This document shows, piece by piece, positions 57,097 to 64,000 of a DNA stretch of 64,000 bases (positions within the stretch are counted from its first letter, which is position 1; every line of letters starts with the position of its first letter). Below the pieces are notes generated by a model. That model was not told where the DNA came from and did no database searches. It was given only the letters and a program-made list of their open reading frames with translations. This stretch comes from Alteromonas lipotrueiana. GTDB taxonomy: Bacteria; Pseudomonadota; Gammaproteobacteria; Enterobacterales; Alteromonadaceae. Made by a program: the position numbers and the translations under genes. The stretch spans positions 1 through 64,000 of the forward strand of contig NZ_JAESDK010000016.1 in NCBI RefSeq assembly GCF_019249245.1, written 5' to 3'.

Positions 57097-57789
57097 TTAG
57101 CGATTAGCCCGGTTTGTACCCCAGCTATAAGACAGAATCTGGCTAATTTGTGTAAGCGAGCGGCCGCTCTCCTGATGCCAGTTGTCGAACTGATTATTAA
57201 TAGCGGCCAGACTACGTTTGCTGCTTATTCCGCCATCAAACACCTCGTGCTTGCGCAAATAATCTTCGTTATCTTGCGACAACAAAAAGGTATCTACGCC
57301 TAAGGCACGCAACATGTAAGGCCCGGTATTTCCACCTAGCCGGGCGCCATGCTGTTTTAGCCTTAACCACAATTGAGTAATTTCAGCAGCCTTAAAGCCA
57401 GCAACAAACTTTCCGAAACTACCGTGCTCGTGACGCACATCCGCAATCATCAAGGCATTGGCGCGCACCGTCATTACCTTTTTATAGTTTCTGACTATGC
57501 GCTTGTCGGTGGCTTTTTGTTCAAGCATTTCATCGGGCATTAACAGCACCTTTTCTACATCGAAGCCAAAAAAAGTGTCTTCGAAAGCGGGCCATTTTTG
57601 TTCAATGACCCGCCATACAAACCCTGACTGAAATACCTTTTTGGTCATTGCAGATAAAAACCGGTCGTCGGGTATACCCGCTACCTGCGCCGCGGAAAGC
57701 GGCTGGCTAAGAAGCCGCTCCAGACCCGCTTTGCCACCTTTGCGTTCACAGGCGCGCCGGTAAATTACCTCAAAAGACTCTACGCTCAT
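57097..57789 (-). CDS. DNA-3-methyladenine glycosylase I-like protein
   Basis: 230 residues resembling Tag-type helix-hairpin-helix base-excision glycosylases: MSVESFEVIYRRACERKGG, SAMTKKVFQSGFVWRVIEQKWPAFE, TVRANALMIADV and LGGNTGPYMLRALGVDTFLLS. It is somewhat longer than E. coli Tag (187). Its start overlaps the prlC stop by 4 bp (ATGA), implying translational coupling. Confidence 0.72.
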   Translation of the reverse strand: MSVESFEVIYRRACERKGGKAGLERLLSQPLSAAQVAGIPDDRFLSAMTKKVFQSGFVWRVIEQKWPAFEDTFFGFDVEKVLLMPDEMLEQKATDKRIVRNYKKVMTVRANALMIADVRHEHGSFGKFVAGFKAAEITQLWLRLKQHGARLGGNTGPYMLRALGVDTFLLSQDNEDYLRKHEVFDGGISSKRSLAAINNQFDNWHQESGRSLTQISQILSYSWGTNRANR

Positions 57790-59825
57790 GCCGCTTTAAT
57801 GCCACTGTGACGTAATAGCGCTTCGACATTCGGCTCGCGTCCACGAAACGCCACAAACAAGTCCATTGGTTCGCGACTGCCGCCCATCTCCAGAATATTA
57901 TGTAAAAAGGCCTTGCCGGTATCGCGGTTAAAAATACCGTCCTCTTCAAATTTACTAAAAGCATCTGCCGAGAGCACTTCAGCCCATTTGTAGCTGTAAT
58001 ACCCTGCTGCATAGCCACCCGCAAAGATATGCCCAAAGCTATTTTGAAAACGATTAAACTCAGGCGGCACAATAACTGCGACTTTCTGGCGTACTTTGTC
58101 CAGTTCAGCCTGCACATCAACCTGCTCACCTTCTTGCTGATGTAAATTGAAGTCAAACAAACTGAACTCTAGCTGACGAACCATCTGCATTGCCGACTGA
58201 AAGTCTCTGGCAGCAAGCATCCGATCCAGTAATTCTTCAGGCAGCGGATCGCCGGTTTCATAATGCCCGGAAATGAAATTAAGCGCTTCTTCTTCCCAAC
58301 ACCAGTTTTCTAAAAATTGACTCGGCAGCTCTACCGCGTCCCACGGCACGCCATTAACTCCTGACACCCCGGCCACGGTCATTTTGGTGAGCATATGATG
58401 CAGCCCGTGTCCGAACTCATGAAATAAAGTGACGACTTCGTCATGAGTAAACAGCGCAGGGGTATCGCCAACCGGTCCGTTGAAGTTACAGGTCAGATAA
58501 GCCACCGGCAACTGCATCTCACCGTCTTTTTGTTCGCGACGCACCCGGCATTCGTCCATCCAGGCACCGCCTCGTTTATTAGCCCGGGCGTACAGATCAA
58601 GATAGAAACTGCCGCGCAATGCATCGGCGTTATCGGTGATCGTAAAATAGCGCACATCATCGTGCCAGGTATCAATACCCGGCTGCTCGATAATTTTCAA
58701 ACCATACAACCGCTGAACCGTTTCAAACAAGCCGTGCAATACTCGTTCTTCAGGAAAATACGGACGCAGCATTTCATCTGAAATCGTGTATTTCTCCTGC
58801 TTTAGCTTTTCGCTGTAATACGGTACATCCCAGGCTTCTAGTGCCTCGACCTGGTGCTGCTGCGCAGCATATTGTTTTACTTCGTCTAAATCGGCCTGAG
58901 CCTGAGGCAAAGAACGCGTCGCCAAATCCTCTAAAAAGCCTGTGACCTGTTCGGTAGAGCTGGCCATTTTGGTGGCTAATGAGCTTTCAGCATAATTATT
59001 AAAGCCCAACATTTTGGCAGACTCGGTGCGCAGGGCTAAAATTTCTTGAATAATAGCGGTGTTGTCCCACTTGCCTGCATTAGGCCCCTGATCTGAAGCC
59101 CGGGTTGCAAACGCCCGGTACATTTGTTCGCGTAGCGCGCGGTTATCGGCATACAACATTACCGGCAAATACGAAGGGATATCCAGGGTAAACAACCAGC
59201 CATCCAATTCTTTTTGCTTCGCGGCTTGCGCTGCCGCTGCCAGTGCTGATTCAGGCATACCCGCCAGCTCATCCTGGTCGGTAACATGTTTGGTCCACCC
59301 CATTGTGGCGTCCATAACATTGTTGCTGAACGTAGAGGATAACTCTGACAACCGGGCACTTATCTGCGCATAGCGTTTTTTTTGTTCCGCTGGCAACGCT
59401 ACCCCTGACAACGTAAAGTCGCGAATGGTGTTATCAATGTATTTTTGACGTTGTTCATCCAGATTTTCAAATTCATCGCTTTTGCGCAAACGGGTATAGG
59501 CATCAAACAAGCCTTCGTGCTGGCCAACCCAGGTGCCGTACTCAGAAAGCAGCGGCAAGCAGCTATCGTGAGCTTCACGCAGTTCATCGCTGCTGACCAC
59601 TGAATTCATATGTGACACTGGGGACCACATTTTGCTTAACCGATCATCCGCCTCTTCTACACGCAATACCACGTTTGCATAACTGTCGTCTTTAGAGCTG
59701 ACAACCTCATCAATCGTTTTTTTACAATTGGCAATAGCCTGTTCAATTGCGGGTTTTATCTGTTCAGGGGTTATTTGAGAAAAAACAGGTAATCCGTCAA
59801 CTTTTTCAATGGCTGGTTGTGTCAT
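57786..59825 (-). CDS. prlC: oligopeptidase A
   Basis: Cytoplasmic M3 zinc metallopeptidase degrading oligopeptides such as cleaved signal peptides. 679 residues from MTQPAIEKV (ATG at 59825, behind GAGAG); an upstream reading adds 11 residues without a site. The zinc motif HEFGH is at residues 469-473, and RGGAWMDECR and FGHIFAGGYAAGYYSYKWAEV are conserved C-terminal segments. Confidence 0.96.
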   Translation of the reverse strand: MTQPAIEKVDGLPVFSQITPEQIKPAIEQAIANCKKTIDEVVSSKDDSYANVVLRVEEADDRLSKMWSPVSHMNSVVSSDELREAHDSCLPLLSEYGTWVGQHEGLFDAYTRLRKSDEFENLDEQRQKYIDNTIRDFTLSGVALPAEQKKRYAQISARLSELSSTFSNNVMDATMGWTKHVTDQDELAGMPESALAAAAQAAKQKELDGWLFTLDIPSYLPVMLYADNRALREQMYRAFATRASDQGPNAGKWDNTAIIQEILALRTESAKMLGFNNYAESSLATKMASSTEQVTGFLEDLATRSLPQAQADLDEVKQYAAQQHQVEALEAWDVPYYSEKLKQEKYTISDEMLRPYFPEERVLHGLFETVQRLYGLKIIEQPGIDTWHDDVRYFTITDNADALRGSFYLDLYARANKRGGAWMDECRVRREQKDGEMQLPVAYLTCNFNGPVGDTPALFTHDEVVTLFHEFGHGLHHMLTKMTVAGVSGVNGVPWDAVELPSQFLENWCWEEEALNFISGHYETGDPLPEELLDRMLAARDFQSAMQMVRQLEFSLFDFNLHQQEGEQVDVQAELDKVRQKVAVIVPPEFNRFQNSFGHIFAGGYAAGYYSYKWAEVLSADAFSKFEEDGIFNRDTGKAFLHNILEMGGSREPMDLFVAFRGREPNVEALLRHSGIKAA

Positions 59826-60079
59826 TAGACTCTCACTTTTTGTTCGTAGATATGACAAGAATGTAGGGCTGCCCAGTCACAAAAACAAGGCGTAACTTGC
59901 AAACCGGGTAGAATGAGTGTCTGGCTAAGCTTGTCTGCATCTTCAAAGACCCAATATCAAAGCTGCTGCGTAACCACCCGATAATGTGTATTAATTATTG
60001 TTCGTACAGATATTTTGAGTACTGTATCTAATCGTGCCAGACTATTTGTTTGACCCACCCTGAGTAAAACAGGAATCTC
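59826..60079. promoter_or_regulatory. divergent promoter region prlC/gor
   Basis: 254 bp without a gene between divergent prlC and gor; it must hold both promoters. I see no clear operator. Confidence 0.4.
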
Positions 60080-61426
60080 ATGAAAGAATTTGATTATATT
60101 TGTATTGGCGGCGGTAGCGGAGGGATTGCGTCGGCAAACCGCGCTGCAAAACATGGCCAAAAAGTAGCCATGATTGAAGGCAACCTGGTTGGTGGCACTT
60201 GTGTGAATGTAGGGTGCGTCCCTAAAAAAGCCATGTGGTTTGGGGCTAATGTTGCCGAAGCTATTAATCGATATTCGGAAGATTACGGTTTTGACGTTAC
60301 GTTAAACAAATTTAACTGGCCGGTGATGGTCGCTAACCGCCGTGCATACATTCAACGTATTCATGCTTCGTACGACAAAGTACTGGCTGCTAACGATATT
60401 ACCTTAGTTCAGGGTTATGCGAAGTTTGTTGATGACAATACTATTGAGGTAAACGGTGAGCAGTACCGGGCACCACACATCACCGTAGCCGTAGGCGGTC
60501 ATCCTCGGTTACCAGATATCCCTGGCGCTGAACATGGTATTGATTCAGATGGTTTCTTTGACCTGGAGCAACAACCCGAACGCGCTGTAGTCGTTGGCGC
60601 TGGTTATATTGCGGTAGAACTTGCCGGGGTTTTACACAGCCTTGGTACAAAAACCGACTTGGTCATACGTCACGATGCGCCTTTGCGTCACTTCGATCCT
60701 ATTATCCATGAAACATTGGTAGAGGTCATTGAAAACGAAGGTCCAAAACTGCATAAACAATCCGGAGTTCAAAAAGTTGAAAAGCTGGATAATGGCGAGC
60801 TGGAAATTAAACTCATCAGCGGTGAAACGATTGTTACCGATTGCCTGATATGGGCTATCGGACGTGTACCCAGCACCGACAAACTGGCGTTGGAGAATAC
60901 TTCAGTAGCGCTGGATGACCGTGGCTATATTGATGTAGATAAATATCAGAATACCCGTGCTGAAGGCATTTATGCCATTGGTGATATTACCGGCCAGGTT
61001 GAATTGACTCCGGTGGCAATTAAAGCTGGGCGATTACTAAGCGAACGCTTATTTAACGGTCAAAAAGACGCGCATTTGGATTATAACCTCATTCCTACGG
61101 TGGTCTTTTCGCACCCTGCTATTGGGACTATCGGACTGACCGAAGCCGAGGCGCGCGAGCAGTACCAGGAAGATGTAAAGGTCTATACCACGGCTTTTTC
61201 GGCCATGTTCACCGCTGTTACCCGTCACCGTCAGCCCACTAAAATGAAGCTGGTCTGTGTGGGTGAAGAAGAAAAGGTGGTTGGTCTGCATGGTATTGGG
61301 CATGGCATGGACGAAATTCTTCAGGGCTTCGCCGTGGCGATGAAAATGGGCGCCACAAAAGCCGACTTTGATGCTTGTGTGGCCATTCACCCCACCAGCG
61401 CTGAAGAGTTTGTCACCATGACGTAA
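60080..61426 (+). CDS. gor: glutathione reductase
   Basis: NADPH-dependent reduction of glutathione disulfide. 448 residues. FAD motif [14 protein letters not shown] at the N-terminus, redox-active disulfide Cys41/Cys46 in [12 protein letters not shown](P)-binding [15 protein letters not shown], and the C-terminal IHPTSAEEF with the catalytic His-Glu pair. Followed by a hairpin at 61436-61467. Confidence 0.97.
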   Translation: MKEFDYICIGGGSGGIASANRAAKHGQKVAMIEGNLVGGTCVNVGCVPKKAMWFGANVAEAINRYSEDYGFDVTLNKFNWPVMVANRRAYIQRIHASYDKVLAANDITLVQGYAKFVDDNTIEVNGEQYRAPHITVAVGGHPRLPDIPGAEHGIDSDGFFDLEQQPERAVVVGAGYIAVELAGVLHSLGTKTDLVIRHDAPLRHFDPIIHETLVEVIENEGPKLHKQSGVQKVEKLDNGELEIKLISGETIVTDCLIWAIGRVPSTDKLALENTSVALDDRGYIDVDKYQNTRAEGIYAIGDITGQVELTPVAIKAGRLLSERLFNGQKDAHLDYNLIPTVVFSHPAIGTIGLTEAEAREQYQEDVKVYTTAFSAMFTAVTRHRQPTKMKLVCVGEEEKVVGLHGIGHGMDEILQGFAVAMKMGATKADFDACVAIHPTSAEEFVTMT

Positions 61427-61435
61427 GTGGGTATG

Positions 61436-61467
61436 CCTGTCGCTATTCATCAAGGGGTGGCGACAGG
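61436..61467 (+). terminator. terminator-like hairpin after gor
   Basis: An 8-bp stem CCTGTCGC/GCGACAGG with a 16-base loop, 9 bp past the gor stop; the tail TTGGTATC is only weakly U-rich. Confidence 0.5.
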
Positions 61468-61573
61468 TTGGTATCTCAGCTTTACACTCCCCCCTGGCTT
61501 TGTCTTTTGCATTACGCACAGATAGCAGATAAGTTATTAGTTTTGACAATAATAACATACAGGGTTAACACAC

Positions 61574-64000
61574 ATGACCATGCCTTTTCGCCGCACTCTG
61601 CTGGCTTCTGCTTTAGGCTTATTAATAAGTGGAGCCGCTCAGGCGGCTTCTGATTCTGACCAACCTGCCTGGGACGTAACCGATCCTCCCTTCGATTTAA
61701 ACGAAGTCACTATTTCTACCAATCAGACCACCTGGTCGAGCCTTTCGGTATCTCCCGATGGCAAGTACATGGTGTTTGATATGTTAGGCGATATATATCA
61801 GGTGCCTTTAGCTGGCGGCAAAGCCAAAGCTCTGACCGCAGATTTTGCCTGGAATATTGAACCGGCTATCTCACCTGATGGCAGCAAAATTGCGTTTATC
61901 TCTGATCGCGGTGGTATATCAAATGTTTGGGTGATGGATGCCAATGGCGGCAATTTGCGTCAGGTTTCTCAGGAAAAAAGCAATTTGGTGCACTCGCCCA
62001 AGTGGAGCCCGGACGGTCAGTATCTGGTCGCAACCAAGGGCATTATGTCTAGCCGCAGTATTCCTGCTGGTGAGATCTGGATGTATCACGTAGACGGCGG
62101 TGACGGTCTGCAGATAAAAGCGCGGGTTAACGGCGATGCTGACCAGCAAAATATTGCCGACCCGGTATTTTCTCACGACGGCAACTATCTCTATTACACC
62201 GAAAACACCGTGCCAGGCGCACAATTTGAATACAACCGCGATCCGTTGAAAGGTATTTTTGCCATCACTCGTTTTGACCGCGAAACTGGTGAAGAGACGC
62301 GGTTTATCAGTGGTACCGGGGGCGCAGTGGTTCCCACACCCTCGCCTGACGGCAAATACATTGCGTTTATTCGTCGGGTAAAAAGCAATACAGGTTTGTT
62401 TTTAAAAGACCTGACTACCGGCGAAGAAAAACCACTGACATTAGATTTAGAACGCGATATGCAAGAAGGGTTTGGCTCTGAAGGGTACTACGCTTACTTT
62501 GACTGGCTGCCTGACTCAAGTGCGTTAGTCTACTGGACCGGCGGTACCTTTCACAAAATTGATGTGGCCAGTCAGAAAATCCAGGATATTGAAATTACCG
62601 TCAATGCGACTAAGAAATATGCCGATGCGCTTCGTTATAAGGTAGAGGTAGCGCCCGACCAATTTGATGTAAAAATGATTCGTTGGTCGCAACAGTCACC
62701 CGATGGTAAAACCATGCTGTTTCAGGCATTAGGTAAACTGTATATCAAAGACAAAAAAACCGGCAAGGCGACGCGTTTAACCAGCCAAAACGAGCATGAT
62801 GAGTATTATCCGCGTTATTCTAACGACGGCAAAAAAATTGTTTATACCACCTGGGATGATCAGAACCTGGGCGAGGTTCGCATTGTTGATGCCGATGGCA
62901 GCAATAGTAAGGTAATTACAAAGACGCCGGGGCATTTCATAGAGCCTGCCTTTTCTGGTGATGACAAACTGGTGGTTTACCGTAAATTCTCGGGCGGCTA
63001 CTTGTTAGATCCTAAGTATTCGCTTGAACCTGGGCTGTATATTGCCGATCTTGAGTCTGACACGCATACCAAAATTACTGCCTCAGGCCATAATGCGCAT
63101 TTCGCCGGTGATAATAACCGTGTGTACTTTACTGAATCGGTTGGCGGAACCCCCTACCCTGAAACCCAGTTAAGCAGTGTTAATTTATCAGGCAATGACA
63201 AGCGCGTTCATTTATACGGGGCTGATAAAATCAGTGAATACCGGCTCTCCCCTGATAAAAAATGGGTAGCCTTTGTACATCAGTTCAAAACCTATATCGC
63301 GCCATACATTGATAACGGCAAAAAGGTAACATTAGGTCCTGATATGACCTCGTTACCGGTGACTCAGTTGTCGAACCGGGCGGGCGAATATTTTACCTGG
63401 CAGCCAGACAGCAGTGCGATAGGCTGGTTTCATGGGCCGTATTACTATGAACAAAACATTAATCAGGCTTTACAAGCTAAAGAAGACAAAGCTGCAGAGT
63501 TAGCCGAAAACTCAGTCACCAATTTATCGTTTAAAGCCGAAACAGACAAACCTTCAGGGCTCAAAGCGTTGGTGGGCGGTAAAGTGGTGACTATGCGTAA
63601 CGCTGATAACGGTGAAGAAGTCATTGAAGACGGTGTGATTATTATCAAAGATAACCGCATTGTTGAGGTGGGTAAGCGCGACCAGGTGAGCATTCCAGAT
63701 GATGCAATGCGGGTCGATACTACCGGCAAAACAATTGTTCCGGGGTTTGTTGATGCGCACGCCCATGGTTCACAGGGACGAAATGAAATTATCCCGCAAC
63801 AAAACTGGAGTCAGTATTCAAATGTTGCCTTTGGGGTAACCACCATTCACGATCCGTCTAACGACACCACCGAAGTATTCGCTGCAGCCGAACTACAGCG
63901 TAGTGGCGATATCGTCGCCCCCCGTATTTACTCTACCGGGGCCATATTATACGGCGCCGAAGCTCTGGGTTATAAAGCTATTATCAATAACTATGATGAT
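61574..64000 (+). CDS. TolB-like beta-propeller/amidohydrolase fusion, 3' end outside window
   Basis: At least 809 residues, open to the window end. A signal peptide (MTMPFRRTLLASALGLLISG...AQA) is followed by a long WD40/TolB-type propeller (~45-620) with repeated SPDGKY-type blades (SPDGSKIAFISDR, SPDGQYLVATKG, SHDGNYLYYTEN). From ~660 an amidohydrolase domain begins: GGKVVTMRNADNGE, VDTTGKTIVPGFVDAHAHG with metal ligands His729 and His731, then AFGVTTIHDPS. Such exported fusions are often called amidohydrolase or TolB-like; substrate unknown. Not closed by a stop here. Confidence 0.85.
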   Translation, partial: MTMPFRRTLLASALGLLISGAAQAASDSDQPAWDVTDPPFDLNEVTISTNQTTWSSLSVSPDGKYMVFDMLGDIYQVPLAGGKAKALTADFAWNIEPAISPDGSKIAFISDRGGISNVWVMDANGGNLRQVSQEKSNLVHSPKWSPDGQYLVATKGIMSSRSIPAGEIWMYHVDGGDGLQIKARVNGDADQQNIADPVFSHDGNYLYYTENTVPGAQFEYNRDPLKGIFAITRFDRETGEETRFISGTGGAVVPTPSPDGKYIAFIRRVKSNTGLFLKDLTTGEEKPLTLDLERDMQEGFGSEGYYAYFDWLPDSSALVYWTGGTFHKIDVASQKIQDIEITVNATKKYADALRYKVEVAPDQFDVKMIRWSQQSPDGKTMLFQALGKLYIKDKKTGKATRLTSQNEHDEYYPRYSNDGKKIVYTTWDDQNLGEVRIVDADGSNSKVITKTPGHFIEPAFSGDDKLVVYRKFSGGYLLDPKYSLEPGLYIADLESDTHTKITASGHNAHFAGDNNRVYFTESVGGTPYPETQLSSVNLSGNDKRVHLYGADKISEYRLSPDKKWVAFVHQFKTYIAPYIDNGKKVTLGPDMTSLPVTQLSNRAGEYFTWQPDSSAIGWFHGPYYYEQNINQALQAKEDKAAELAENSVTNLSFKAETDKPSGLKALVGGKVVTMRNADNGEEVIEDGVIIIKDNRIVEVGKRDQVSIPDDAMRVDTTGKTIVPGFVDAHAHGSQGRNEIIPQQNWSQYSNVAFGVTTIHDPSNDTTEVFAAAELQRSGDIVAPRIYSTGAILYGAEALGYKAIINNYDD

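Noticed and set aside
1..64000. tRNA genes, CRISPR arrays and insertion sequences
   Set aside because: I looked for T-loop consensus sequences, regularly spaced repeats and transposase motifs on both strands and saw none that hold up.

Overview
The window looks like chromosomal DNA of a marine gammaproteobacterium of the Alteromonadales (Alteromonas, Salinimonas or a relative). Three things suggest this. The housekeeping blocks have gammaproteobacterial gene order: spc/alpha ribosomal operons, ubiE-ubiJ-ubiB, ubiD-fre and rnr-rlmB. There is a motX gene for a sodium-driven flagellar motor. Several secreted peptidases are typical of marine heterotrophs. The taxonomic call is inference from gene content only.

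Layout. At 1-180 a stable-RNA (rrn P1-like) promoter points left, out of the window. At 279-1043 lies a secreted alpha-helical repeat protein of unknown function. From 1.1 to 21.8 kb a single-strand (minus) surface-polysaccharide cluster runs leftward. In transcription order it holds a coiled-coil protein with WYxxxYPDV-type repeats, a small TPR protein, wecB, wecC, a 1667-residue protein with four GT-B-like modules, a hydrolase-like protein, a GT2+GT4 fusion, glmM, a sulfotransferase-like protein, a GT2 enzyme, and rmlA, rmlC, rmlD, rmlB. It should supply dTDP-L-rhamnose and UDP-ManNAcA and build a probably sulfated glycan. No flippase, polymerase, ABC exporter or initiating transferase is present in the window. 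A divergent AlgX/AlgJ-like SGNH protein (22.0-23.4 kb) may acetylate the product. The central part (about 11.7-23.3 kb) is visibly more AT-rich than its surroundings, which suggests transfer.

From 23.4 to 31.9 kb come the complete alpha operon (rplQ, rpoA, rpsD, rpsK, rpsM) and spc operon (rpmJ, secY, rplO, rpmD, rpsE, rplR, rplF, rpsH, rpsN, rplE, rplX, rplN) on the minus strand. Two of these genes (rpmJ, rpmD) are short. The S10 operon that usually precedes rplN is missing and a hybrid histidine kinase (32.1-34.2 kb) sits there instead. Then come a secreted subtilisin-like protease, rlmB, rnr, motX and a TIGR02647-type gene.

The right half is ordinary chromosome: ubiD-fre, a secreted M28 peptidase, a solute-binding-protein-like gene, a GbsR/MarR regulator with cytochrome bd (cydAB) behind a palindromic operator candidate, glutaryl-CoA dehydrogenase, an Lrp/AsnC regulator divergent from a cysteine-synthase-like enzyme, a secreted unknown protein, a P-loop kinase-like protein, a cold-shock protein, ubiE-ubiJ-ubiB, a tag-like glycosylase overlapping prlC, glutathione reductase, and the 5' part of a TolB-propeller/amidohydrolase fusion cut by the window end. 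I saw no tRNA gene, CRISPR array or insertion sequence.
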